Part shown: positions 30,891 through 38,546 of the stretch, one piece after another | Layout of the letters: each line of letters starts with the position of its first letter | How positions within the stretch are numbered: position 1 is the first letter of the stretch | Assembly (NCBI RefSeq): GCF_000974445.1 | Contig: NZ_BBOJ01000043.1 | Span: forward strand, 1-39,655 | Source: Lentzea aerocolonigenes | GTDB lineage: Bacteria; Actinomycetota; Actinomycetes; Mycobacteriales; Pseudonocardiaceae | Reading direction: 5' to 3' | Length of the DNA: 39,655 nt | Notes under the pieces: model-generated | Databases searched by the model: none | Told to the model about the DNA's origin: nothing | The model's input: only the letters and a program-made list of their open reading frames with translations | Translations under genes and position numbers: made by a program

Positions 30891-32203
30891 CGCGTTTCAC
30901 CATCCACAGGAGCTTGCTTGGTCTGACTGACAACCCCAGGCGTCTGGGGGTCGAGCCCGAACAGTTCGCGGAGAGCCTCCGCGTAGCCGGTACCACCAGG
31001 TGCGGAGGCGAGCTCCTTCACCCGGACGGTCGGCGTGTGCAGGAGCTTGTCTACAACGCGGCGCACCGTCTTGGCCAATTCACCGCGTGTCGCGGCGTCC
31101 AGTTCGGGAAGTCGCGAATCAAGACGGAGGAGCTCGGCGTCGACCACCTCGGCCGCGCGCTTGCGCAGGGCCGTGACGGTCGGCGTGACCTCGGCGGAGC
31201 GCTGGCCTGCGAGGTACGCCTTCACCTCGTCGGCGACCAGCTGCGCGGCGAGCCGCGCGTCCTGGCCGGAGGGCGCGTCCGAGAGACGCCGCTGCAGCGT
31301 TTCCAGGTCCACCACACGAACGTTCGGCAGTTCCGCCGCGGCCGGGTCGACGTCCTTGGGCAGGCCCAGGTCGCACATCACCAGCGGACGCGAACGCTTG
31401 CTGATCATGTCCGCGCGCACGACCGTGTCGACCGACCCGGTGCACGCGAAGACGATGTCCGCGAGATCGATTTCGGCACCCAGCGCGGTGAGGTCGACAG
31501 CCGTCGCGGGGACGCCTTCCGCCTTCAGCGACGTGGCGAGACGCACACCGTTGGCCTGCGTCCGGTTCGCGATGACGACCTCGCCGACGCCCGCCCTGCG
31601 CAGGTGCGCGGCGGCCAACCCGCCCATCGCACCGGCGCCGACGAGCAGCGCCCGCTTGCCGACGAGCGTGCCGAGCTGGGCCTCCGCGTCACCGAGCGCC
31701 TCGGACACGACCGACGCGCCCGCGTGGTCGATGCCGGTCTCGGCGTGCACGCGCTTGCCGACGCGCAACGCGTTCTGGGTGAGCTCGTGGACGGTCCTGC
31801 CGACGGTGCCCGCCTCGTCCGCCGCCGCGTACGCACCGCGCAGCTGGCCGAGGATCTGGGACTCGCCGACGACCATCGAGTCGAGGCCCGCCGCGACGGA
31901 GAACAGGTGCTCCACGGCAGCGGCGGCGTAATGCACGTAAAAGTGCTCGTAGAGCGACTGCGGGTCGACCTGGGCGTGCTGCGCGAGGACCTCGACGACC
32001 TCGGACATGCCGCCGTGGAACGACTCGACGACGGCGTAGACCTCGACCCTGTTGCAGGTCGACAGGACCATCGCCTCGGAGACGCTGGGGGCGGCGAGCA
32101 GCTGGCCGAGGACCTTGGGCAGGTTCGGCTCGGCCACGGTGACGCGTTCCAGGACCGGGACTGGGGCGGTGCGGTGCGACAGACCGACTACGAGCACACT
32201 CAT
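30887..32203 (-). CDS. hemA: Glutamyl-tRNA reductase HemA
   Basis: Reduces glutamyl-tRNA with NADPH to glutamate-1-semialdehyde, the committed step of C5 heme synthesis. It has 438 residues from ATG at 32203. The catalytic Cys is C50 in VLSTCNRVEVYAVV, and His residues in LSHRTAPV and the GLDSMVVGESQILGQ segment are the substrate-site marks. The NADPH domain has LLVGAGAMGGLAAAHL, and the C-terminal dimerisation helix starts near TALRKRAAEVVDAELLRLDS. It lies 37 bp after rex and is coupled to hemC, so a rex-hemA-hemC-hemD transcript under Rex is likely, as in Streptomyces. Confidence 0.98.
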   Translation of the reverse strand: MSVLVVGLSHRTAPVPVLERVTVAEPNLPKVLGQLLAAPSVSEAMVLSTCNRVEVYAVVESFHGGMSEVVEVLAQHAQVDPQSLYEHFYVHYAAAAVEHLFSVAAGLDSMVVGESQILGQLRGAYAAADEAGTVGRTVHELTQNALRVGKRVHAETGIDHAGASVVSEALGDAEAQLGTLVGKRALLVGAGAMGGLAAAHLRRAGVGEVVIANRTQANGVRLATSLKAEGVPATAVDLTALGAEIDLADIVFACTGSVDTVVRADMISKRSRPLVMCDLGLPKDVDPAAAELPNVRVVDLETLQRRLSDAPSGQDARLAAQLVADEVKAYLAGQRSAEVTPTVTALRKRAAEVVDAELLRLDSRLPELDAATRGELAKTVRRVVDKLLHTPTVRVKELASAPGGTGYAEALRELFGLDPQTPGVVSQTKQAPVDGETR

Positions 32204-32240
32204 GCACTCACCACGTCTGCCGGAGCCGTCTGGCTCACGC

Positions 32241-32996
32241 TCACGGGCGAATCACCATCCCGTCCACACCGAGTCCGTTGTTGCCGTTCGAGACGCTGGC
32301 AGCCTCGTCCGCACGTCGAGCAACGTGGAACGACAGGATCTGCATCTCGACCGCCAAGTCAACCTTGCGCACCTCGACGTTGTCTGGAACCTGAAGGACA
32401 ACCGGTGCGAAGTTCAGAATGCACTGGACGCCCGCAGATACCAAACGGTCGCAAACCGACTGAGCCGCCGGCGGCGGCGTCGCGATGACGCCGATCGACA
32501 CCTCGCGTTCGAGGCAGACCGCGGTGATCTCGTCGATGTGGTTGACAGGTATGCCCCCAACAGGCACTCCGATGAGATCGGCGTCCACGTCGAAGAGGGC
32601 GGTGACCGGGAAGCCGCGGCCGGGGAAGCCGCCGTAGTTGGCCAGAGCGTGACCAAGGTTACCGATGCCCACGACGGCCACGGAGTGGTTGCGGGTGAGG
32701 CCGAGGATGCGCTCGATGTGGCTCACGAGGACCTCGACGTCGTACCCGACGCCCCTCGTGCCGTACGAGCCGATGTAGCTCAGGTCCTTGCGGAGCTTCG
32801 CCGCGTTGACGCCCGCGGCCTGGCTGAGCTCCTCGCTCGAGACCGCGGTCACGCCCTGGTCGGCCATGCCGGACAGCACGCGGAGGTACACGGCGAGCCT
32901 GGCCACCGCCGCCTCGGGGATCGCACGGGCGCGCTCCCTGTCGGCAGGCTCCAGAGGGGTGGCGGTCGTCTCACCTTCGCCCCGCTGTGATGCCAC
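32241..32996 (-). CDS. rex: Redox-sensing transcriptional repressor Rex
   Basis: A NADH/NAD+-ratio sensor that represses respiration genes when NADH is low. It has 251 residues from GTG at 32996, preferred since GGAGG stands 9 bases upstream; longer starts at 33023 and 33032 lack one. The N-terminal winged HTH is at about 28-85 (LAVYLRVLSGMADQGVTAVS, then AAKLRKDLSYIGSYGTRGVG). The Rossmann domain begins AVVGIGNLGHALANYGGF (about 107-124), with ALFDVDADLIG as the strand-2 acid. The C-terminal domain-swapped helix is present (LNFAPVVLQVPDNVEVRKVD). A Rex operator lies 70 bp upstream of the start, so the gene is likely autorepressed. Confidence 0.96.
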   Translation of the reverse strand: MASQRGEGETTATPLEPADRERARAIPEAAVARLAVYLRVLSGMADQGVTAVSSEELSQAAGVNAAKLRKDLSYIGSYGTRGVGYDVEVLVSHIERILGLTRNHSVAVVGIGNLGHALANYGGFPGRGFPVTALFDVDADLIGVPVGGIPVNHIDEITAVCLEREVSIGVIATPPPAAQSVCDRLVSAGVQCILNFAPVVLQVPDNVEVRKVDLAVEMQILSFHVARRADEAASVSNGNNGLGVDGMVIRP

Positions 32997-33065
32997 GCTC
33001 TCCGACCTCCGGGTGTGCTTCACCGCAGAGACCCCGCGGCGTTGGTGATACCCACACCGTACCGC

Positions 33066-33083
33066 TTGTGAACGCATGCACAA
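33066..33083. promoter_or_regulatory. Rex operator (ROP site) upstream of rex
   Basis: TTGTGAACGCATGCACAA matches the Rex consensus TTGTGAAnnnnTTCACAA with a single mismatch. On the minus strand the sequence TTGTGC at its edge is followed, 16 bases on, by TACGGT, which could be -35 and -10 boxes, so the operator would overlap the promoter of rex-hemACD. Confidence 0.82.
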
Positions 33084-33104
33084 AGTCGGCCGAACCGGGT
33101 CACG

Positions 33105-33131
33105 GCGCTGGTCACAGGGCGTGACCAGCGC
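33105..33131 (-). terminator. Hairpin terminator after the sulfite-oxidase-like gene
   Basis: An 11-bp perfect stem (GCGCTGGTCAC 33105-33115 with GTGACCAGCGC 33121-33131) and loop AGGGC lie 33 bp downstream of the gene stop at 33165 on the minus strand, just before the Rex operator. There is no T-run, as is common in high-GC actinobacteria. Confidence 0.6.
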
Positions 33132-33164
33132 TTCGTCAGTTCATGATCACTACGGGGTGAGGCG

Positions 33165-34643
33165 CTACTCGACGGTGAAGGTGACCGAGTGCCAGCCCGT
33201 CGCACCGTCGGGAACCGGGTCCAGGCGCGCCTGGTCCTGGGTGTAGCCGGACTTGTCGGTGGCCCGGCACTCGACCGTGTGACTGCCCGGCCGCAGGTCC
33301 ATCTCGATCCGCCACATCCGCCAGGTGCTGTCGCTGACGTCGGCCCCGAGCTGGGCCTCCTGCCACGGCCCTCCGTCGGCCCTGACCTCGACCTTGGCCA
33401 CGCCCTTGGGCTGCGCCCACGCGGTTCCCGCCACGACGGTCCTGCCCTGGACCTTGCCCATGCGTCTGGGCCGGTCGATCCGCGACATCGTCTTGATCGG
33501 CGCCCGCGCGGCCCAGCCCCGCGGGATCCAGTAGCCCTGCTCCTTCGCGAACGTGGTGACGTTGAGGTCGGTGACCCACTTCGTCGCGGAGACGTAGCCG
33601 TACAGACCCGGCACCACGAGCCGTGCGGGGAACCCGTGCTCGGCGGGCAGCGGCTGACCGTTCATGCCGATGGCGATCAGCCCGCGTTCGAGGACGTGGT
33701 CGAGCGGGCTGCCGGCCGTGAACCCGTCGTCGCTGGTGCTGAACAGCTGGTCGGCGCCCGCCTTCACGCCGGCCTCCCGCAGCACGTCGCCGATCCTGAT
33801 GCCGACGAAGTTGGCGTTCGAGATGTACGGCCCGCCGACCTCGTTGGAGACGCAGGTCAGCGTGATGGTCTCCTCCACGAGGTCCCGGTTCCGGATCTCC
33901 TCGAACGTGAGCACCATCGGCCGCTCGACCATCCCGTGGACCCGCAGCGCCCACTCCTCGGCCCGGATGCGCGGCACGCTCAGCGCGGTGTCGATCCGGT
34001 AGAAGTCGTCGCCGCTGGTGATGAAGCTCGGCGTCCCGTCCTTGACGAAGTCCGCGCCGACCGGGACCTCGGGCGCCTTCGTCTTCGGCGTGAGGTCGCC
34101 GATGGCCCGGCGCGAGCCCTCGACGTCGGTCCGGTTGCCCAGCAGCTGACCCCCGACGCCCGCCGCGACCGCCAGCCCGGCCGTGACCAGGAAGTCGCGC
34201 CGGGAGCCGTCCTCCTCGGTCTGCTGGTGCAGGCGGCGGAAGACCCAGAGGCCGGCGGCGATGCTGGCGACGGGTGCGAGGAGGGCGAGCTGGCCGACGT
34301 CCGGCCTGGTCAGGACAGCGGCGATGCCCACGAGCCCCAGCACGACCGCCACCACCGACCCCGGTGTGGGGCTGTTCCTGCTGGCCAGACCGGCCGCGAT
34401 CCCGATGCCCGCGAGGACCAGCGCCATGCCGGTGAGCAGCACGGCCTTGTCGTACGTGCCGAACGCGGTGACCGCGAAGTCCTTCAGCCACGACGGCGTG
34501 AGGTCGATCGCGGCGTTGCCCACCGCGAGGTACGGCGAGGCGCTCAGCCCCACGAACGCCGCCACCAGGTGCCCCGCCGCGAGGGCGGCGACGATCGCGA
34601 GCAGTCCGGTGAGCGCGGCCTTGGCGGGCTTCATGCCTCTCAT
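33165..34643 (-). CDS. Membrane-anchored molybdopterin oxidoreductase, sulfite-oxidase-like
   Basis: 492 residues from ATG at 34643 (ATG at 34634 is an alternative). Four to five membrane helices fill the first 135 residues (GLLAIVAALAAGHLVAAFVG; LLTGMALVLAGIGIAAGLAS; VVAVVLGLVGIAAVL; LLAPVASIAAGLWVF). A basic SRRDFLVTAGLAVAAGVGGQ segment (147-166) looks like a Tat signal placed after the helices. The catalytic domain of the sulfite-oxidase fold starts at about 200, with the molybdenum-binding Cys in TLTCVSNEVGGPYISN (C264) and NGQPLPAEHGFPARLVVPGL. A C-terminal Ig-like dimer domain follows (GVAKVEVRADGGPWQEAQLG, DLRPGSHTVECRATDKSGYT). The electron donor substrate is unknown; the catalytic part should face outside. 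Confidence 0.9.
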   Translation of the reverse strand: MRGMKPAKAALTGLLAIVAALAAGHLVAAFVGLSASPYLAVGNAAIDLTPSWLKDFAVTAFGTYDKAVLLTGMALVLAGIGIAAGLASRNSPTPGSVVAVVLGLVGIAAVLTRPDVGQLALLAPVASIAAGLWVFRRLHQQTEEDGSRRDFLVTAGLAVAAGVGGQLLGNRTDVEGSRRAIGDLTPKTKAPEVPVGADFVKDGTPSFITSGDDFYRIDTALSVPRIRAEEWALRVHGMVERPMVLTFEEIRNRDLVEETITLTCVSNEVGGPYISNANFVGIRIGDVLREAGVKAGADQLFSTSDDGFTAGSPLDHVLERGLIAIGMNGQPLPAEHGFPARLVVPGLYGYVSATKWVTDLNVTTFAKEQGYWIPRGWAARAPIKTMSRIDRPRRMGKVQGRTVVAGTAWAQPKGVAKVEVRADGGPWQEAQLGADVSDSTWRMWRIEMDLRPGSHTVECRATDKSGYTQDQARLDPVPDGATGWHSVTFTVE

Positions 34644-34716
34644 TCGACACCCGCACGGCCCTGGTTCGCTCGGGCCGTAAGGGCCCGGTAAGCACCTGCG
34701 CCGCCCGAGACTCACC

Positions 34717-34857
34717 GCACGCGGGGCCCTTTCGTGCGCACATGGTGAACGAAAGCTCCCCGCGTGCACTCGGCAGCTACGCGGAGAGCGCCGCCCGAGC
34801 CTGACGGCACACGGGGACCCTTCGTACCTTCCTGGAGTACGAAAGCTCCCCGCGTAC
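34717..34857. repeat. Palindromic intergenic repeats, copies C1 and C2 (tandem)
   Basis: C1 (34717-34767) and C2 (34807-34857) follow the same plan: GCACGCGGGG or GCACACGGGG, a CCCTTTCGT(R)C part, a 10-15 base centre, then GAAAGCTCCCCGCGT. C2 has TCCTGGAG in its centre, shared with copy A at 15514-15564. They are 90 bases apart and lie in the 224-bp gap before the glutaredoxin-like gene end. Confidence 0.8.
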
Positions 34858-34888
34858 TTTGAAACAGCTACGCGGAGAGCGCCGCCCG
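34774..34888. repeat. Direct repeat that copies the 3' end of the glutaredoxin-like gene
   Basis: The 24 bases at 34774-34797 equal those at 34865-34888. The second copy holds the last six codons, the stop and four bases of the glutaredoxin-like gene. Together with the repeats C1 and C2 this shows a tandem duplication of a unit of about 90 bp (palindromic repeat plus gene end). Confidence 0.85.
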
Positions 34889-35116
34889 CAGGCGGTCCTC
34901 CTCCACCTTCCAGTACCCGTGCTCGGCCCCGTCGACGAGGAACACCGGCACCCGGTCGCCGTACTCGGCGCGCAGCTCCGGGTCGCTGTCGACGTCCTCG
35001 ACGGACCAGGTGGCGCCGAGGTCCGCGCAGATCCGCTCGATCTCCACGGCCGCCTCCTCGCAGGCGTGGCACGAGACCCGGCTCATCAACGTCACGTGGT
35101 GGCTCATGCCCGTCAT
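34868..35116 (-). CDS. Glutaredoxin-like thiol-disulfide protein
   Basis: 82 residues from ATG at 35116, which overlaps the stop of the ligase gene upstream (ATGA) with GGGAG just before; a second ATG at 35107 is possible. The thioredoxin-fold protein has the redox motif CHAC in TLMSRVSCHACEEAAVEIER, the cis-Pro segment DRVPVFLVDG and an ending helix EEDRLRAAL. It fits the short glutaredoxin-like (DUF836) group of actinobacteria. It is coupled with an acyl-CoA ligase gene, without an evident common role. The 3' end is copied in the downstream repeat. Confidence 0.88.
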   Translation of the reverse strand: MTGMSHHVTLMSRVSCHACEEAAVEIERICADLGATWSVEDVDSDPELRAEYGDRVPVFLVDGAEHGYWKVEEDRLRAALSA

Positions 35117-36588
35117 GCTCCCAGCGGCTTGCGCAGCACGGCGCGCGCCAGCTTGCCGGTCGGCGAGTGCGGCAGGGCCGGGGCGAACTCCACCGACGTC
35201 GGCACCTTGAACTTGGCCAGCCGCGCGGCGCAGTGGGCCACGACCTCCTCCGAGGTCAGCTGCTGCCCGTCGCGCAGCACGAGGACGACCTTCACCGACT
35301 CGCCGGTCTTCTCGTCCGGCACGCCGACGGCCGCGGCCTCCAGCACCTCGGGCATCTCGCAGAGGACCTGCTCGACCTCGTGCGGGTAGACGTTGAACCC
35401 GTTCACGATGATCAGGTCGCCCGCGCGGTCCACCAGGTGCAGGTCGCCGTCGGCGTCGATGAAGCCGACGTCGCCCGTGCGGAACCAGCCGGAGGAGTCC
35501 GGGCCGTGGGCGCCGTCGGGCCAGTAGCCGCTGAAGAGGTTGTCGCCCTTCGCGGAGACCAGCCCGGTGCCGGGCTCGTCCTCGTCGATGTCGAGCACCG
35601 AGCCGTCCGTGTCGACCAGGCGGATCTCGACGCCCGGCAGCGCCTGCCCGACCGAACCGGGCTTGGGCACGCCGCCGACCAGCGTGGACGTCAGCACGGG
35701 GCCGGTCTCGGTGAGGCCGTAGCCCTCGTAGATCGGGATGCCGATCGCGCCCCGCATCTCCGCGATGACCCCGCCGGGCAGCGGCGCGGCGCCGGAGGTG
35801 AACAGGCGGACGGTGGCGAGCTTCTCGCGCAGCACCTCGACCGGGTTCGCGAGCAGCGCCCGGTACATGGGCGGCACGCCGACCATCGTCGTGACGCGGT
35901 GCTCCTCGATGACGTCCAGCGCGTTCGCGGCCTCGAAGCGCTCCAGCAGGATCGCCGTGGCGCCCGCGCCCGCGACCTGCAGCAGGCCGGGGCCGAGGCC
36001 GTATACGTGGAACAACGGCAGCGCGAGCAGCACCCGGTCGCCCGCCGTCACCGGTGCCGGCCGCAACGAGGCGCACTGGGCGACGTTCGCGAGCAGCGCG
36101 CGGTGGGACAGCATCGCGCCGCGCGGCACCCCGGACGTGCCGGAGGTGTAGCCGAGCACCGCGAGGTCCTCGCCGCCGCGGACGGCCTCGAACGGCTCGG
36201 CGGTGGCCGTGACGTCCGGAACGTCCAGGACCTGGGCGTCGGAGCCCTCACCGTCACCGATCAGCAGGCCGGCGCCGGAGTCGGCGAGGATGCGCTGGAG
36301 CTCACGCGGCGGGTTGCCGGGGCCGGTGGGCACCACCACACCGCCCGCGCGGAGAATTCCGAACACAGCGACCACGAACTCGGGACTGGTTGGCAGCCGC
36401 ACCGCCACTCGGTCGCCAGGTTCGAGACCGGAATCGGCCAAACGGCGGGCGAAAGCGTCGACCGCGCCGTCGATGGTTTCCCACGTGAGGCTCTTTCCGC
36501 TCGTCACGTCGACCAACGCGACGTGGCTGGGTCCCCGCTGTGCCGAAGCACGGACCAGATCTGAGACATTGCGAGCGGAAGTCAACAT
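35113..36588 (-). CDS. AMP-dependent acyl-CoA synthetase (long-chain fatty acid CoA ligase type)
   Basis: 491 residues from ATG at 36588; AGGAGG lies very close upstream (2 bases), so spacing is short, and a longer frame to 36630 has no better site. Motifs of the ANL family are GYTSGTSGVPRGAMLSH (146-162, with Arg in place of the usual Lys), EGYGLTETGPVLTST, WFRTGDVGFIDADGDLHLVD, and the catalytic Lys in PHSPTGKLARAVL (about 479). This belongs to the FadD-like group; the acid it activates is not evident. The neighbour is a glutaredoxin-like gene, coupled by ATGA. It is divergent from the bldN-like gene, with 165 bp between the starts. Confidence 0.9.
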   Translation of the reverse strand: MLTSARNVSDLVRASAQRGPSHVALVDVTSGKSLTWETIDGAVDAFARRLADSGLEPGDRVAVRLPTSPEFVVAVFGILRAGGVVVPTGPGNPPRELQRILADSGAGLLIGDGEGSDAQVLDVPDVTATAEPFEAVRGGEDLAVLGYTSGTSGVPRGAMLSHRALLANVAQCASLRPAPVTAGDRVLLALPLFHVYGLGPGLLQVAGAGATAILLERFEAANALDVIEEHRVTTMVGVPPMYRALLANPVEVLREKLATVRLFTSGAAPLPGGVIAEMRGAIGIPIYEGYGLTETGPVLTSTLVGGVPKPGSVGQALPGVEIRLVDTDGSVLDIDEDEPGTGLVSAKGDNLFSGYWPDGAHGPDSSGWFRTGDVGFIDADGDLHLVDRAGDLIIVNGFNVYPHEVEQVLCEMPEVLEAAAVGVPDEKTGESVKVVLVLRDGQQLTSEEVVAHCAARLAKFKVPTSVEFAPALPHSPTGKLARAVLRKPLGA

Positions 36589-36753
36589 GGCCTCCTCATG
36601 AACAACTGGACGCTTCGAGCAGTCTTCCACGCGTGACGAGCGTCATGAAGCCGCGGTTGGTACGTCTCCACATCGCGACCCGTCCACTACCTACTACGGA
36701 GTAACCACACGTATGCTGCCGCCACGGCGACTCTGTGGAGGTGCCGCCAGCCG

Positions 36754-37374
36754 ATGACTGCAAGGGCACGACCGACCACGATCAGGACCACCCGGGGCAT
36801 GACGGGAGGTCAGCACGACAACACCGGCGACGAGCCGTGGCAGCTCGTCAAGGCCGCCCAGGAGGGTGACACCGACGCGTTCGGCGTGCTCTACGACCAG
36901 TACGTCGACATGGTGTTCCGTTATGTCCTCTTCCGGGTGGGTGGCGACCGCGCGTTCGCGGAGGACGTGACGAGCGAGACGTTCCTGCGCGCGCTGCGGA
37001 GCATCGGCTCGGTCAGCTACCAGGGCCGGGACGTGGGTGCGTGGTTCGTGACGATCGCCCGCAACATCGTGTTCGACCACGTGAAGTCCAGCCGGTACCG
37101 GCTCGAGGTCACGACGGCCGAGCTCCAGGACAACCGCGAGGAGACGAGCGGCCCTGAGCAGGAGGTCATGACCGAGGCGACCAACGCGGAGCTGCTCCGG
37201 TGCGTTTCCCAGTTGGGTGACGACCAGCAGGAGTGCATCCGGCTGAGGTTCATCGAAGGCAAGTCGGTGTCCGAGGTGGCGGAGCTGATGGACCGCAACG
37301 AGGGCGCCGTGAAGGCCCTGCAACACCGGGCCGTGAGGCGGCTCGCACAGATCCTCCCGTCGTGGTTGCGGTGA
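36754..37374 (+). CDS. bldN: Extracytoplasmic-function sigma factor, BldN-like
   Basis: 206 residues from ATG at 36754 with GGAGGTG 10 bases upstream; ATG at 36799 is a possible shorter start. Sigma region 2 is at about 35-115 (DAFGVLYDQYVDMVFRYVLF, then YQGRDVGAWFVTIARNIVFD-HVKSSRYRLEVTT). Region 4 is at about 145-200 (QECIRLRFIEGKSVSEVAEL, then NEGAVKALQHRAVRRLAQIL). The QGRDxGAW and HxKSSRxRLEVTT stretches are the marks of Streptomyces sigma-BldN, which drives aerial growth genes. The next gene encodes an RsbN-like membrane protein, as in Streptomyces. The N-terminal extension of about 30 residues is shorter than the Streptomyces pro-sequence. Confidence 0.88.
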   Translation: MTARARPTTIRTTRGMTGGQHDNTGDEPWQLVKAAQEGDTDAFGVLYDQYVDMVFRYVLFRVGGDRAFAEDVTSETFLRALRSIGSVSYQGRDVGAWFVTIARNIVFDHVKSSRYRLEVTTAELQDNREETSGPEQEVMTEATNAELLRCVSQLGDDQQECIRLRFIEGKSVSEVAELMDRNEGAVKALQHRAVRRLAQILPSWLR

Positions 37375-37389
37375 TCGCGATCGCAGACG

Positions 37390-37418
37390 CGTAACCCAAA
37401 GCAGATCAACTTCGTTAC
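37390..37418 (+). promoter_or_regulatory. Probable sigma-BldN-type promoter for the rsbN-like gene
   Basis: CGTAAC (37390-37395) and CGTTAC (37413-37418) are separated by 17 bases. This nearly matches the sigma-BldN promoter pattern as I recall it (CGTAAC, 16-17 bases, CGTTGA). The start of transcription would fall within a few bases of the ATG at 37429, giving a leaderless or nearly leaderless mRNA. Confidence 0.6.
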
Positions 37419-37428
37419 TCGGGCTGAG

Positions 37429-38505
37429 ATGGACGGCAAGGGAAGAACACCGCGGTGGCGGCAGACGGAGCACGAGCGATTCGCCCGTGCCGTTGAAGGC
37501 GGCCCTCAACCGGTGGGCGGCGACGACTTCGCGGAGGACCTCGCGATAGTCGAGCTCCTCCGGCGCATGGACGTGGGCCCCGACGCCGAGACCCGCGAGC
37601 GCATGAAACAGCGCGTCCTCACCGCACCTCCACCCGAGAAGCCCCTGGCGCTCTCGTCGGTAAGACGCGTGGGAGCGCGCGCACGGTTGGCAGTCGCGGC
37701 AGCCGCGGTCCTCTGCCTGCTGATGTCGCTCGGAGGCATGAGTGTGCTGCTCAGCCGTGACGCGCTCCCGGGAGACCCGCTCTACGGCATCAAGCGCACC
37801 ACCGAGAACGCCTCCCTCGGCCTGACCTTCGACGACGAGTCCCGAGCCCTCAAGCACCTCGAGTTCGCCGCCTCCAGGGTCACGGAGATGGAAACCCTGG
37901 CAGACCGCGACTCGACGTCAGCGGCTCAACTCACAGCCCTGAACGACCTGGACACGGACGCAGCCGAAGGCTCACGCCAACTGACCGCCTACGCGACGAC
38001 GTCCGACAAGACGGCCCTCCCGGCCCTCCGCGACTGGGCCCTGGCCCAGTACGTGAAGCTGGGCACCCTGCGCCCCCGCCTGCCAGCAGACGCAGGCGCC
38101 CACGCCGACACGACGATGTGGCTCCTCGCGAGCATCGCCCAACGAGCCCACGACCTGTCAGCCCGCACCAACTGCACCACCGTGACCAGCGGCAACAGCG
38201 ACACCCTCGGCCCCCTCCCGGCCAAGGGCGAGTGCGCGGCAGCCACCACGGACCCGAACTCCTCCTCGAACCGCACCCCCACCCCGCCCCAACCGACGCA
38301 GCCCGGCCAACCGGCCCAGTCAGGCGCCCCGAAGCCGTCAACCGAGCCGAGCGTGTCCCTGCTCCCGAACCCGTCGGCCCCGAAGAACCCGACCTCGGGC
38401 ACCCAAGCCCCCCAGCCGTCGGGCAAGCCGGAAATCACCATCCCGCTCCCCCTGCCGCTCCCGAGCATCAGCCTCCCGCTGCTCCCGGGAATCAGCTTCG
38501 GCTGA
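37429..38505 (+). CDS. DUF5667 membrane protein, RsbN-like anti-sigma factor
   Basis: 358 residues from ATG at 37429; no Shine-Dalgarno is seen, which fits a leaderless mRNA. Residues 1-80 are cytosolic and would bind the sigma factor (HERFARAVEGGPQPVGGDDF, AIVELLRRMDVGPDAETRER). One membrane helix lies at about 84-107 (ARLAVAAAAVLCLLMSLGGM). The external part begins with DALPGDPLYGIKRTTENASL (111-130), the signature of DUF5667, then a helical region. From about 255 the tail is Pro/Ser-rich, ending in PLPLPLPSISLPLLPG. In Streptomyces the homologue RsbN holds sigma-BldN at the membrane; the same is inferred here from position and layout. Confidence 0.85.
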   Translation: MDGKGRTPRWRQTEHERFARAVEGGPQPVGGDDFAEDLAIVELLRRMDVGPDAETRERMKQRVLTAPPPEKPLALSSVRRVGARARLAVAAAAVLCLLMSLGGMSVLLSRDALPGDPLYGIKRTTENASLGLTFDDESRALKHLEFAASRVTEMETLADRDSTSAAQLTALNDLDTDAAEGSRQLTAYATTSDKTALPALRDWALAQYVKLGTLRPRLPADAGAHADTTMWLLASIAQRAHDLSARTNCTTVTSGNSDTLGPLPAKGECAAATTDPNSSSNRTPTPPQPTQPGQPAQSGAPKPSTEPSVSLLPNPSAPKNPTSGTQAPQPSGKPEITIPLPLPLPSISLPLLPGISFG

Positions 38506-38546
38506 GTCGACCCCGTCCTCACGGACCTGATCGCTAGGCTTGTGAC

